Positions 50,362 through 59,883 of a stretch of DNA of 64,000 bases are shown piece after piece. Below the pieces are notes generated by a model. The model ran no database searches and had not been told where the DNA came from. It worked only from the letters and a program-made list of their open reading frames with translations. A program made the translations under genes and the position numbers. The stretch comes from Verrucomicrobiota bacterium (lineage in GTDB: Bacteria > Verrucomicrobiota > Verrucomicrobiia > Opitutales > Opitutaceae), in the NCBI GenBank assembly GCA_028293545.1, contig JAQGOP010000035.1:1-64000 (forward strand), read 5' to 3'. How positions within the stretch are numbered: position 1 is the first letter of the stretch; each line of letters starts with the position of its first letter.

Positions 50362-52920
50362 ATGCTCAGACGCAACCTCTGGAAGATCGTCCTCAGCCTA
50401 CTCATCGTTGGCTGGGCGTTGTCGACCCTCCTGCCGCTCCAAGACCAAGACTTCGTCACCTACGCCCGGGCCCATGCCGGCGCCAAACAGGCGGAGTTCA
50501 GCAAGCTCCTCGACGAAGCCACCGCCGTCAAAAACTCGGGCCGCGCGCCCAGCGAATATGTCGCCCTCAAGCAGATCGCCAAGGATCGCCGGGTCGACCT
50601 GACGCAGTACTTCCCGGACATCCAGCTCGAGAGCAAGCTCACCAACGTCGAGAAGAAGAACAACATCCTGCTGACCGAGCTCAGCGCGCGCCGGAAGAGC
50701 AAGCTCCAGCTCGGCCTCGATCTCAAGGGTGGCGTCGCCTTCACGCTCGAAGTCGATCCCAAGGCCGCGGAGAAATACACCAACGATGTCCGCAAGGAAA
50801 AGTTGACCAAGGCGATCGAGATCATCGGCGCCCGCATCAATTCGTTCGGCATCGCCGAACCGGTCATCCGCCCGATCGGTGAAAACCGCATCGAGGTCCA
50901 GCTCGCGGGCGTGAACCCGAAGGACAACCCGGACGTGGTCGACAACGTCAAGAAACCCGCCCGCCTCGATTTCCGCATCGTCCATCCCACGCTCAGCCCG
51001 GCCACTTCGGCCCCCGGCGAGATTCCCCCCGGCTACGAAATCCTCACGCTCGATCAGGATGGTCCCAAGGGTGAGTCGTACACCGAGGATCTCTTCGTGA
51101 AGCGCATCCCGGAAATGGGCGGCGAATCGATCTCCGACTCGCACGTCATTGCCGACATGTACGGCAAGCCCGAGGTCACCCTCAATTTCACCAAGGAGGG
51201 TCGCACCCATTTCGCCGCCATCACGCGCGAAATCGCCAATGCGGGCCGGCAATCCGGACGCCTCGGTCGCCTCGCGATCGTGCTCGATGGACGCCTTTAT
51301 TCGGCGCCCACGGTGAAGGAAGAAATCGACAGCACCTCCGCCCAAATCAGCGGCGGCTCCATGACCGAACGCGAGGCGTTCAACCTTTCGAACGTCCTCA
51401 ATAATCCCCTCGACCTTCCGCTCGTCGTCAAAGAGCAGAAGATCGTCGGACCGTCGCTCGCCGAAGACGCGATCTCCAGCGGCGTCCGCGCCTCCGTGAT
51501 CGGCACCGTGCTGGTCGCGGCGTTCATGATCACCTTCTACACCACGGGCGGCCTGGTCGCGGTCATCACCCTGGCGATTAACGTCCTCATCATCTTCGGC
51601 GTCATGGCCAGCCTGGGCGCAACCATGACGTTGCCGGGCCTCGCGGGTATCGTGCTGACCATCGGCATGGCGGTCGACGCGAACATCCTGATTTTCGAGC
51701 GCATGCGCGAAGAGCTCGCCGCGGGCAAGCCGCTCAAGGTGGCGAACCAGACCGGCTTCGTGAAGGCGCTGATGACCATTCTCGATGCGCACTTGGTGCA
51801 GCTCATCATCTGCGCGATCATGATCCTCCTCGGCACCGGCCCGATCAAGGGCTTCGGCATCACCCTCGCGATCGGTGTCCTTTCCACGTTGTTCTCGGTT
51901 CTGATCACGGCCCACCTCCTGATGGAGCTGCTGATCGATTCCGGCTTCATGAAAAAGTTCACCATGCGCCGCATGTTGAAGGATCTCCACATCGACTTCG
52001 TGAAGTACGGCAAGCCCGCGTTCATCGGCGGCTGGCTGATCGTCGCGCTCGGCGTCAGCGTCGTCCTCTACAAAGGCGACCGGATCTACGGCATCGACTT
52101 CGCCGGCGGCGAACTCATCACGATCCAGTTCAACGAACGCCTCGACACGGCGCGCATCCGGCAGGTCGCCAATGGCGCGAAGGTCGGGGAAATCAGCCCT
52201 CGCTACGTCAACGCTCTCGGCGGCGGCAAGGAAGTCCTCGAGATCGAAACCGCCGAGGGCAAATCCGACGCCCTGATGGCGGCGTTGCGCTCCGCATTTC
52301 CCCAGGCGGGCCTGGAAAAAATCGGCGAGAGCCACATCGGCGCCTCGATCGGCAAGGAGATCGAATGGAACGCCCTTCGCGCCGTGACGTTCTCGATGCT
52401 AACCATCCTGATCTACATCGCCTTCCGCTTTGAGTTCGGCTTCGGCATCGGCGCGATGGTGTCGTCGCTGCACGACATCCTGATGACGATCGGCCTCTTC
52501 GTGCTGTTCGATCACCAGTTTTCCGCGCCCATGGTGGCCGCGATCCTCTGTATCGCCGGCTATTCCATCAACGAAACCGTCGTTGTCTTCGACCGCATCC
52601 GGGAGGAGTTGAAACTCAATCCCACCGGTTCGCTGCGCGACGTCGTCAATTCGGCGATCAACAAGGTTTTCGCCCGCACGATCATGACGGCGACGACGAC
52701 CTTCCTGGCGGCCCTGTCGTTGTTCCTCTTCGGCGGCGGCGTACTCCGCGACATTTCGTTCACCTTCCTCGTTGGCATCGTGACCTCCACCTTCTCCGCC
52801 ATCTTCGTCGCCGCCCAGGTGTTCTACTGGTGGCACAAGGGTGACCGCAAGCATGTGGAAGCCCACGCCGACGTGGCGCCGAAGTACGAGTGGACCGGCT
52901 CCAGCAAGGCTTCGGAATAA
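50362..52920 (+). CDS. secDF: SecD-SecF fusion protein
   Basis: 852 residues. SecD half: N-terminal helix (RNLWKIVLSLLIVGWAL), LGLDLKGGVAFTLEVDP (D1 motif), periplasmic P1 domain, then five further helices including GLAGIVLTIGMAVDANILIFERMREE (D5 motif, with conserved Asp). SecF half from about 550: GIDFAGGELITIQF, the motif GYSINETVVVFDRIREEL, and TMTATTTFLAALSLFLFGG-like IMTATTTFLAALSLFLFGGG. The protein uses the proton motive force to pull secreted proteins through the membrane. The fused form is common in Verrucomicrobiota and Bacteroidota. Confidence 0.95.
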   Translation: MLRRNLWKIVLSLLIVGWALSTLLPLQDQDFVTYARAHAGAKQAEFSKLLDEATAVKNSGRAPSEYVALKQIAKDRRVDLTQYFPDIQLESKLTNVEKKNNILLTELSARRKSKLQLGLDLKGGVAFTLEVDPKAAEKYTNDVRKEKLTKAIEIIGARINSFGIAEPVIRPIGENRIEVQLAGVNPKDNPDVVDNVKKPARLDFRIVHPTLSPATSAPGEIPPGYEILTLDQDGPKGESYTEDLFVKRIPEMGGESISDSHVIADMYGKPEVTLNFTKEGRTHFAAITREIANAGRQSGRLGRLAIVLDGRLYSAPTVKEEIDSTSAQISGGSMTEREAFNLSNVLNNPLDLPLVVKEQKIVGPSLAEDAISSGVRASVIGTVLVAAFMITFYTTGGLVAVITLAINVLIIFGVMASLGATMTLPGLAGIVLTIGMAVDANILIFERMREELAAGKPLKVANQTGFVKALMTILDAHLVQLIICAIMILLGTGPIKGFGITLAIGVLSTLFSVLITAHLLMELLIDSGFMKKFTMRRMLKDLHIDFVKYGKPAFIGGWLIVALGVSVVLYKGDRIYGIDFAGGELITIQFNERLDTARIRQVANGAKVGEISPRYVNALGGGKEVLEIETAEGKSDALMAALRSAFPQAGLEKIGESHIGASIGKEIEWNALRAVTFSMLTILIYIAFRFEFGFGIGAMVSSLHDILMTIGLFVLFDHQFSAPMVAAILCIAGYSINETVVVFDRIREELKLNPTGSLRDVVNSAINKVFARTIMTATTTFLAALSLFLFGGGVLRDISFTFLVGIVTSTFSAIFVAAQVFYWWHKGDRKHVEAHADVAPKYEWTGSSKASE

Positions 52921-52935
52921 CGGAAGAAGAAATTC

Positions 52936-53028
52936 GAAGGTCAAATTTCGAAGCTCGAAATCCCGCCGGGATTTTTGGATTTCAATTGGACCTTTGATTT
53001 TTCTTTCGGATTTCGAAATTTAACCTTC
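52936..53028. repeat. Long inverted repeat enclosing the secDF terminator
   Basis: Arms GAAGGTCAAATTTCGAA (52936-52952) and TTCGAAATTTAACCTTC (53012-53028) are complementary with one mismatch and are 59 bp apart, containing the short terminator stem. It ends 10 bp before recJ, so it could affect recJ translation. Confidence 0.65.
52958..52976 (+). terminator. Terminator-like hairpin after secDF
   Basis: AAATCCC/GGGATTT stem (52958-52964 and 52968-52974) with a 3-nt loop and a T-run on the plus strand, 38 bp past the secDF stop. Confidence 0.55.
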
Positions 53029-53038
53029 GGGTTATCCC

Positions 53039-54763
53039 ATGCGCTGGACCTATACGCCGCTCCCGGCCGCCGAGGTCGGGGCGTTGAGCGCGAGCACCGG
53101 GGTTAACCGCGTCCTGGCGGAGCTCCTCCTGCGCAACGGTCACCGCGAAGCCGATGCAGCGGCGAAATTCCTGGCGCCCGTCCTGGCCGGCCTGGGCGAT
53201 CCATTCCTGCTGCGCAGCCTCGAGGCCGCGGCCACGCGGCTCCGGACGGCCATTGCGAACCATGAGGACATCGTCGTGCTCGGTGACTACGACGTCGACG
53301 GCGTCAGCAGCACCGCGCTGCTCGTCAGCGTGCTGCGCTGCTTCGGCCTCAAGCCGCATTTCGTCGTGCCGCGCCGTTCCGAGGATGGCTACGGCCTTTC
53401 GCGCAGCGCGATCGACCGCGCGCTGGAAGCAGGCAAGCCCACGCTTTTTATCGCGCTGGATTGCGGGACCAACTCCCACGACGAAGTTTCCTATCTCGTC
53501 GACCAGGGCATCGAGGTCATCGTGATCGACCATCACCGCTCGAAGGAACGCCCCTTCTCGCGCGGCCTGCTCGTCAATCCGCACGTCGACGCCGATGAGA
53601 GCGGCGCGGATGCGACCTGGCGAAATCTCTGCACCGTCGGCCTGGTCTTCAAACTCGCGCACGGCCTGCTGAAGCAGTTGCGCGCCGAAAATCACCCCGT
53701 GGCGCTCGCGATCAAGCTGCGCGATTACCTCGACCTCGTTGCGCTCGGCACCATCGCAGACCTTGTGCCGCTGCTCGGGGAAAATCGGATCCTGGCGCGA
53801 CACGGCCTGCGCATTCTCCAGGAGACCACCCGGCCGGGCTTGCGCGCATTGATGACGGTGGCCGGGGTAAAACCGGCGCACGGGATCAATCCCGTGGATA
53901 TTTCCTTTCGCCTCGGGCCGCGGATCAATGCGTCCGGCCGCCTGGCCGACGCCGCGTTGTCGGTGGAACTTTTGCTGAGCGACGACGCGAAATTCTGCAC
54001 AGAAACCGCGCAGCAGCTGGATGCCTTCAACCGCGAGCGCCAGGACATCGAGCGCAAGATCACGGAGGAGGCCGAGCATATCATCGAAACCGAGTACGCG
54101 GCGTCGCCCGGCATCGTGCTGTTCAGCGAGAACTGGCATCCCGGGGTCGTCGGAATCGTGGCCGGCCGCGTGTCGCGCAAATACAATCGTCCGTGCGTGG
54201 TGCTCGGCAACGAAGGGGAACTCGCGAAAGGCTCCGGCCGGAGCATCGACGGGTTGAACCTGGTGGAGATCCTTTCCGTTTGCGGCGGGCCGTTGTCGAG
54301 CTGGGGTGGGCATCCGATGGCGGTGGGCGTCGCGATCGAAAAGAGCCGCCTGGAGGCGTTTCGTACTCATTTCTCGGACACCGTGCGCGCCCACGCCGGC
54401 GGGGACATTGCGCAGCGCCAGCTCGATTTGTCGGCTTGGCTTGAGGCCGGGCAGGTGAACGAGCAGCTGATGACGGAGCTGGAGGCGCTGCATCCATTCG
54501 GACAGGGCAACCCGGAGCCGGTGTTTGGCGTGGGCGGCATGACCTTTCGCCAGCCTCCCGAGGTGTTCAAGGCCCAGCACTTTCGTTTCCATTTCGAAAA
54601 CGGCCGCGGTCGTCGCCTGCATGGCGTGGCGTGGAAAATGGCGCACCGCCTGCCGCCGGTCGGGGTGAAGTTGGACCTGGCGGTGCAGATCACCTGGAAT
54701 CATTTCAACGACCGGAAACTGCTCCAGCTCGAGCTGATCGACTGGCGAATCGCCGAAGGCTGA
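53039..54763 (+). CDS. recJ: Single-stranded-DNA-specific exonuclease RecJ
   Basis: 574 residues. DHH phosphoesterase motifs VVLGDYDVDGVSSTALLV (Asp ligands), LFIALDCGTNSHDEV, VIVIDHHRS (the DHH triad) and ALGTIADLVPL, then the DHHA1 domain with GSGRSIDGLNLVEIL and GGHPMAVGVAI, and an OB-fold C-terminus. It degrades ssDNA 5' to 3' in recombinational and mismatch repair. Length is the family norm. Confidence 0.94.
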   Translation: MRWTYTPLPAAEVGALSASTGVNRVLAELLLRNGHREADAAAKFLAPVLAGLGDPFLLRSLEAAATRLRTAIANHEDIVVLGDYDVDGVSSTALLVSVLRCFGLKPHFVVPRRSEDGYGLSRSAIDRALEAGKPTLFIALDCGTNSHDEVSYLVDQGIEVIVIDHHRSKERPFSRGLLVNPHVDADESGADATWRNLCTVGLVFKLAHGLLKQLRAENHPVALAIKLRDYLDLVALGTIADLVPLLGENRILARHGLRILQETTRPGLRALMTVAGVKPAHGINPVDISFRLGPRINASGRLADAALSVELLLSDDAKFCTETAQQLDAFNRERQDIERKITEEAEHIIETEYAASPGIVLFSENWHPGVVGIVAGRVSRKYNRPCVVLGNEGELAKGSGRSIDGLNLVEILSVCGGPLSSWGGHPMAVGVAIEKSRLEAFRTHFSDTVRAHAGGDIAQRQLDLSAWLEAGQVNEQLMTELEALHPFGQGNPEPVFGVGGMTFRQPPEVFKAQHFRFHFENGRGRRLHGVAWKMAHRLPPVGVKLDLAVQITWNHFNDRKLLQLELIDWRIAEG

Positions 54764-54869
54764 CCGTAGCGCCGGTCTCCAACCGGCTCCGGGAGCACCG
54801 CCGGCTCCGCTCAACGCGTAAGGGACCCATTCGACCGGCTGAGGGTAAAAAACGCGTTTCACCCTGCTT

Positions 54870-55220
54870 CACGCTGCCTGACGGCAACAGAACGCAGCGA
54901 AGCTCCAAGCTCGCCGACCGCAAGGAAGCGATGAAGCTGGCGATGAAGCTCGAAAGTGCGGCGCACGATCGAATCACCGAAGCCCAGGCACGTCGGGTTT
55001 TGTCGGACATTCACGAGCAGAGCCACGCAGTCCTTTTTCGACCCGACAGTGGTAGAGTTCGGTCAGCTTTGGCAGGAGCGGAAAGTCGGTGAGACAGCCG
55101 CCGTCACGCACGCGGCCTAGGGTCGGCGATTCCGAGTAATCTTCGTTTCGATGCGCTGCGGGCGCTGACCGAAGCGATTCGCCAGCTTCCGATCAAGCCA
55201 GGCAACCCCAAGGCTTTTTG
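54870..55220 (+). pseudogene. Tyrosine-recombinase relic
   Basis: The 486-bp stretch between recJ and the methyltransferase gene holds broken pieces of an integrase: FTLPDGNRTQRSSKLADRKEAMKLA and ESAAHDRITEAQARRVLSDIHEQ in one frame, VEFGQLWQERKVGETAAVTHA in another (the core-binding domain start), a stop, then TEAIRQLPIKPGNPKAF. The catalytic domain is gone apart from the last piece. The order matches N- to C-terminal integrase order, so this is a decayed copy, unrelated in sequence to the ICE integrase as far as can be seen. Confidence 0.7.
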
Positions 55221-55250
55221 AGTGCGGCCGTGCCGTCAGGCGGCCGCGGT

Positions 55251-55916
55251 TCAATGCCGGACGGAGATTTCGCGGCCGGTCGTGCGTTGCGCCGGATCCG
55301 TCATAATTCCGGCCGACGTGTACCCGCGATCCGGATTGCGAATATAAGCTAGAAAATTTTCGAGCCCCTCATGGTCGGTATTGTCGCTCGCCACGATCGC
55401 ACCCGAGCGCAACTGCGGCTCGACCAGCTTCAGGACATCAAGGTAAAGGACCTTGGCGCCGTCGAGAAACAACATGTCGATGCCCCGCGGCGGACTGGCC
55501 AACGTTTCGCGCGCGTCGCCCACGAGAAACTCCACGCAATCGAGCAATCCCGCTTGGGCCAGATTCTGGCGGGCGCGCTCCGCTTTCTCCGGGAGAAACT
55601 CGGTGGTGGTCACCGTGCCGCCGCCATTGTCGCGAACCGCCGCGGCCAGATAGATCGTCGAAACTCCGAAGGACGTCCCAAATTCCACCACGTTTCGCGC
55701 GCGCGCTCCGCGAGCGAGAGAGTAAAGGAGGCGCCCGAATTCCCGGGGGACGGCCATGTACGCATGACCCATTCCCTTAAGGCGGGTTAACTCGTCGATG
55801 GGCGCATCGGACTGCGCCGGGGTAAGTCGCGGTCCGCGCGGTCCAGTTTGAGCGGCATCCGCGTAAAGCGATTCCAGGATTTCTTTAACGGGCGTGGAGT
55901 GAAGCGTCGATTTCAT
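55251..55916 (-). CDS. O-methyltransferase (SAM-dependent, class I)
   Basis: 221 residues from the ATG at 55916. Rossmann-like fold with NVVEFGTSFGVSTIYLAAAVRDN (SAM motif I), TVTTTEFLPEKAERARQNL (acidic loop), VEFLVGDARETLAS and IDMLFLDGAKVLYLDVLKLVEPQL, the methyltransferase_24 / COMT-like pattern. Substrate not predictable. The 3' end is convergent with the integrase relic. Confidence 0.85.
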   Translation of the reverse strand: MKSTLHSTPVKEILESLYADAAQTGPRGPRLTPAQSDAPIDELTRLKGMGHAYMAVPREFGRLLYSLARGARARNVVEFGTSFGVSTIYLAAAVRDNGGGTVTTTEFLPEKAERARQNLAQAGLLDCVEFLVGDARETLASPPRGIDMLFLDGAKVLYLDVLKLVEPQLRSGAIVASDNTDHEGLENFLAYIRNPDRGYTSAGIMTDPAQRTTGREISVRH

Positions 55917-55990
55917 CGGGAACGGTAACCTGATTTTCAACGGCGCAAACGCCACGCAAAGTCGCGAAGGACCATGGTAATTGCTGGCAA

Positions 55991-56025
55991 ATAAAAGCCC
56001 GCTACACGTTGAAGCATAGCGGGCT
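55991..56025 (-). terminator. Terminator of tRNA-Arg
   Basis: AGCCCGCTA/TAGCGGGCT (55996-56004 and 56017-56025), a perfect 9-bp stem, is followed on the minus strand by TTTTATTT and lies 7 bp past the tRNA 3' end. Confidence 0.8.
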
Positions 56026-56032
56026 GTAAAAC

Positions 56033-56109
56033 TGGTGCGGCCATAGGGAGTCGAACCCCAAACCTCCAGATTCGTAGTCTGGCGCTCTATCCAGTTGAGC
56101 TATGGCCGC
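56033..56109 (-). tRNA. tRNA-Arg (anticodon ACG)
   Basis: Cloverleaf on the minus strand: acceptor GCGGCCA/TGGCCGC, D arm AGCTCAACTGGATAGAGC, anticodon stem CCAGA/TCTGG around loop CTACGAA (anticodon ACG, wobble A read as inosine), T arm GGGGTTCGACTCCC, discriminator A and encoded CCA. Confidence 0.97.
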
Positions 56110-56169
56110 GTGAGGGTGCGAAAAAGCAGGGATTGGAACCTGAGTGCAAGCGAGAATTTGCCCCGGCGC

Positions 56170-57420
56170 TCAGGCGGCCTTTTTTCGCCGGCGCTCGCTG
56201 CCGAGATTCGGCAGGAAACCGGTGAGGAGCCCGATCAACGGGAGGAAGCCGCAGACGAAGAACACGTGCTCGATGCTCGTGAGATCGGCGAGCTTGCCCA
56301 GGCCCGCGGCGGCGACGCCGCTGATGCCGAAGGCGAAACCGAAAAACAGGCCGGCGACCAGGCCGACTTTCCCCGGCAGCAACTCCTGCGCGAAAACCAG
56401 GATGGCGGAAAATGCCGAGGAAAGAATTCCACCGATGAATACGCTCAGGATGACCGTCGCGGCCAAGCCCACATGGGGCAGGATGAGCGAGAACGGCGCG
56501 ACGCCGAGGATCGAAAACCAGATCACATACTTGCGGCCGAACCGATCGCCCAGCGGCCCGCCGAAAAAAGTGCCGAATGCCACCGAGAATAAAAAGATGA
56601 ACAGGAATACCTGCGACTGCTGCACGGAAACGTGGAACTTATGGATCAGGTAGAACGTGTAGTAGTTGGTGAGGCTGACCAGATAAACGTACTTGGAAAA
56701 AATCAGGATGAGCAGGATCGCGATGGAATAGATCACGGTCTTGCGCGGAATCTGCCGGTCGGCGGCCGCTTTCCGGGCGCGGCTGCGCGCGATGTGGTGC
56801 GCTAGGTTGCGCTGGTACCAGCCGCCGACGCGATAGAGCACGAGAATTCCCAGGGCCGCGATCGCGGTAAACCAGAGGATCGAGCCCTGGCCATTGGCGA
56901 CGATGATAAGCCCGGCGAGCGGCCCGAGCGACGAACCCAGGTTTCCGCCCACTTGAAAAAGCGACTGTGCGAAACCGTGCTGTCCGCCCGAGGCCATGTG
57001 CGCGATGCGCGAAGCCTCGGGATGAAAAATCGACGATCCCATTCCCACCAGCGCGGCGGCCGCGAGGATCATGTGGTAATTCGTCGCGCGGGAGAGGAAC
57101 ACGAGTCCCATCAGCGTGATCCCCATTCCGACCGCGAGTGAGTAAGGCTTCGGCCGGCGGTCGGTATAGAAACCTACGACCGGCTGGAGCAGCGAAGCCG
57201 TCACTTGGAAGGCCAGGGTGATCATGCCGACCTGCGCGAACGACAGGTGATAATTTTCCTTCAGCACCGGGAATATCGCCGGCAACAGCGACTGAATCGT
57301 GTCGTTCAGGAGGTGCGAAAAACTCATCGCGAGCAGGACCTTGAGAACGGTCTGCTCTGCGACATTGGGACTCGCCGGGACAACGGCTTCGGCACTTTCC
57401 ATGGCGTGCTTGGTAACCAT
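56170..57420 (-). CDS. MFS transporter, fosmidomycin-resistance (Fsr) type
   Basis: 416 residues, 12 predicted transmembrane helices. The first helix region LLAMSFSHLLNDTIQSLLPAIFPVLKENYHLSFAQVGMI is the hallmark of the Fsr subfamily, and YTDRRPKPY with the later GDRFGRKYVIW gives the two cytoplasmic loops of MFS antiporters. Family members export fosmidomycin and other drugs or alcohols. A later ATG at 57402 (MESAEAVV) is equally possible. Expressed alone. Confidence 0.88.
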   Translation of the reverse strand: MVTKHAMESAEAVVPASPNVAEQTVLKVLLAMSFSHLLNDTIQSLLPAIFPVLKENYHLSFAQVGMITLAFQVTASLLQPVVGFYTDRRPKPYSLAVGMGITLMGLVFLSRATNYHMILAAAALVGMGSSIFHPEASRIAHMASGGQHGFAQSLFQVGGNLGSSLGPLAGLIIVANGQGSILWFTAIAALGILVLYRVGGWYQRNLAHHIARSRARKAAADRQIPRKTVIYSIAILLILIFSKYVYLVSLTNYYTFYLIHKFHVSVQQSQVFLFIFLFSVAFGTFFGGPLGDRFGRKYVIWFSILGVAPFSLILPHVGLAATVILSVFIGGILSSAFSAILVFAQELLPGKVGLVAGLFFGFAFGISGVAAAGLGKLADLTSIEHVFFVCGFLPLIGLLTGFLPNLGSERRRKKAA

Positions 57421-57600
57421 CCGGCAGCACCACGCAAGTGCGCGCGGAATGGATTACCCCGGCTAATCCGTCGGCCAGCCTTCGCTGATGTCGGGGAGTT
57501 CGAGAATAATGAGTTGAGAAAACGAAAACCTCATCCCGCTGCTCACTCTTTCCGCTTCCGGGCCTCCAAATTGAACCCTGCACTTTCAACTCCAGAAAAC

Positions 57601-59787
57601 TCATCCTAACCTGGCCTTGTTCTTGCCCAGCAGGTTTACCACGTCGCCCGCGCGTTCGGCCGGCGTCACCGACAAGCGGGTCAGTTCACCCTGCTTGAGC
57701 TCGGCTTCGACCACCGTGCCGCCGACGACGTGAAGCTTGAACGAAACGTTCCACCGTTCCGCGGGCCACGCCGGGAAGAGATAAATCTTATCGCCGACGG
57801 ACTGGACGAGCATCGCCTGCAGCGCGAGCTGGGTGACGCTCCCGTGGTCGAAGTCGGGAACCCAGTCGTAGTTGGGTCCCCAGAATCCTTTGAAACGGGC
57901 GTTCGCGTAGCCGCCCTCGGTGTAATTTTTCGTGACGTAAAATGCCGCCGTTTCCGTCAGCCCAAGCAGGGCTGCGTGCAGCGCATCCTGGCGCCAGCCT
58001 CCGGTGTCGGGGAACATGCGCTTGGCGAATGTCCAGCGCGCCGTCTCCAGATCCGGACGGCCCAAACCGTACAGCTTGAACGGAAACACCGCATACAATT
58101 CGGCGTTCTCCATGTTGCTCGGGGCCGCCTCGTGTTTCTCCGCGGGGGAAAAATGGGGTTTCCCGTCGCTCGTCGTCGTCGGCAGCATCGGCAAACGCGC
58201 CAGCAGCCTGGACCACGCCGCGACGTCGTTCGCTGCGATGCGGTCGCGCGGCAACGCGAGCAGCCGGCCGACTACGTCGTGGAGTCCCGCAACGTCCGGC
58301 AGCGGATTTTCGGCCTCCCACCATGTTTCCAGCGCCTGCGCGGGGGCGATCCTCAGCTGGCCGTCGCGTTCGGGATAATGCGTCGCGTAGAACTCGAGCA
58401 CCGCGCGCGCAATCGGCAGGAGTTCATGCTCGAGAAGCGCCGCGTCCTGCGTGTGCGCGTGCGTCTCCAGCATCAGCGCGACCAGTTCGAGCCCGCCGAG
58501 GTACAGCCGGCCAATGTAGCGGTTTTCGACTTCGCTCGTTTTCTTCCCGACGCGATCCCAGCCATAATTGGAAGGCAGGTAGGTGCCCCAAAAATAAAAG
58601 GTTTCGGAAAAAAATGCGCCGCCGTGGTTGAACCACGCCCGGGTGCGCTGTTCCGCGAGCGGGAGCATGTCGCGGTACATCCGGAACAACGGGCGCAACA
58701 AATCGTGGTCGCCGCTGGCGAGAGTGGCCCAATAGGGCAAACGCGTGTTCTGCCACCAGTAGCCGCCGCCCCAGCGCCGGTAATCCGCGTCGAAGCCCTC
58801 GTCCTTCACGCCCCAGTCGGCGGTGAAAAGCCCGCCGTTGAATTTCAGCGGGTAAAGGCCGCGGCTGCAGCAGGCGACCAAGTAACGCTGCCAGGCCGAT
58901 TGCTCGGAAATTTTTCGCGCGTTGCCCCAATCCGGCGCCAGTGACTCGAGGCGGATGTAGCTGCGCGACCAGAACTCCGACCACCACAGCTCGTGGTCGC
59001 GCCAAAGTTCGGCGGGCAATGCATGCGACGCGACGCTTTGCGCGCGAATCTGCGCGATCCATTCGTCCGCGGATTCCGTCTGCGCCGTGTGCACCGCAAC
59101 GGCGAGGGTCTGGGTTTTCTGCGGCGAGGTTGAAACCAAAGTCCGACCATCGCCGCGGACCATGCCGGCTCCCGAGATTCGGCCGCCAAAAGTGCGATGG
59201 AACAGGGGATCGCTCGCCGTGGATTTGAACGCCGCGAGCCCCTGTTGATCGAGCGTCATGCCCCAGATTGACGACTCGTTCCGCTGGTACCAGATCACGG
59301 CGACGGGATCGCTGGTGTCGATCTGGTCCGGCGCGGTCGCGAGCGGCACGGTGCCGCCCTCCAAGCCGCACGCGCCGTGCGCCTCCTTCGGCGGGATGAT
59401 GCGGGGCTCACTTCGCCAGTCGTCGACCGACACGGCCACGGAAACCGCCGTGGTGCTCGTCACGTCCACGACGAGGCGCGGCGCATGGGCATCGATCCAG
59501 AGTTTGACGCTCGTTTCGCCGTTGCTCACGAGCATGGAGGCGTCGCCGAGGGAAAGCCGTTGCTCGAAGCGGCCGTTTTTCGCGACGAGCGGGGGCGTGA
59601 TTCGAACGCGGATGCGGCCCAGCTTGATCAGGCGCCCGAGGCTGTCCCACGCGTCATTTTTCGCGAGATAGGCAACGATGTCGCCGCCGGGCTCGGTCCA
59701 GGCATTTGCGGCGATGTTGCCGTTGCCGAGGGGCAGGGAGTCCGCGGAAGTTTGGCCAGGGGTGGACCAGGTAACATCGCCAATCAC
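57601..59787 (-). CDS. DUF5703-like six-hairpin glycosidase-type protein
   Basis: 728 residues from a GTG at 59787; in-frame codons upstream hit a stop with no ATG. The N-terminus VTWSTPGQTSADSLPLGNGNIAANAWTEPGGDIVAYLAKNDAW matches DUF5703, a beta-sandwich at the front of GH95-like proteins, and the rest (GGYWWQNTRLPYWATLASGDHDLL, KGFWGPNYDWVPDFDHGSVTQLALQAML) an (alpha/alpha)6 barrel. No signal peptide is present, which is unusual as relatives are often exported. Sugar substrate unknown. Confidence 0.78.
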   Translation of the reverse strand: MIGDVTWSTPGQTSADSLPLGNGNIAANAWTEPGGDIVAYLAKNDAWDSLGRLIKLGRIRVRITPPLVAKNGRFEQRLSLGDASMLVSNGETSVKLWIDAHAPRLVVDVTSTTAVSVAVSVDDWRSEPRIIPPKEAHGACGLEGGTVPLATAPDQIDTSDPVAVIWYQRNESSIWGMTLDQQGLAAFKSTASDPLFHRTFGGRISGAGMVRGDGRTLVSTSPQKTQTLAVAVHTAQTESADEWIAQIRAQSVASHALPAELWRDHELWWSEFWSRSYIRLESLAPDWGNARKISEQSAWQRYLVACCSRGLYPLKFNGGLFTADWGVKDEGFDADYRRWGGGYWWQNTRLPYWATLASGDHDLLRPLFRMYRDMLPLAEQRTRAWFNHGGAFFSETFYFWGTYLPSNYGWDRVGKKTSEVENRYIGRLYLGGLELVALMLETHAHTQDAALLEHELLPIARAVLEFYATHYPERDGQLRIAPAQALETWWEAENPLPDVAGLHDVVGRLLALPRDRIAANDVAAWSRLLARLPMLPTTTSDGKPHFSPAEKHEAAPSNMENAELYAVFPFKLYGLGRPDLETARWTFAKRMFPDTGGWRQDALHAALLGLTETAAFYVTKNYTEGGYANARFKGFWGPNYDWVPDFDHGSVTQLALQAMLVQSVGDKIYLFPAWPAERWNVSFKLHVVGGTVVEAELKQGELTRLSVTPAERAGDVVNLLGKNKARLG

Positions 59788-59823
59788 GCGGCGAGTTCAC
59801 GAAGGCGTCCCTTGGGAAGCAAG

Positions 59824-59850
59824 AAAACCCGCCGGCGAACCGGCGGGTTT
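59824..59850 (-). terminator. Terminator of the hpf gene
   Basis: An 11-bp perfect stem AAACCCGCCGG/CCGGCGGGTTT with CGAA loop (59825-59835 and 59840-59850), followed on the minus strand by a short T-run, 33 bp past the hpf stop. Confidence 0.85.
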
Positions 59851-59883
59851 CCAGGAAAAGGGAGAAGCTGGAGTTCGCGACGA

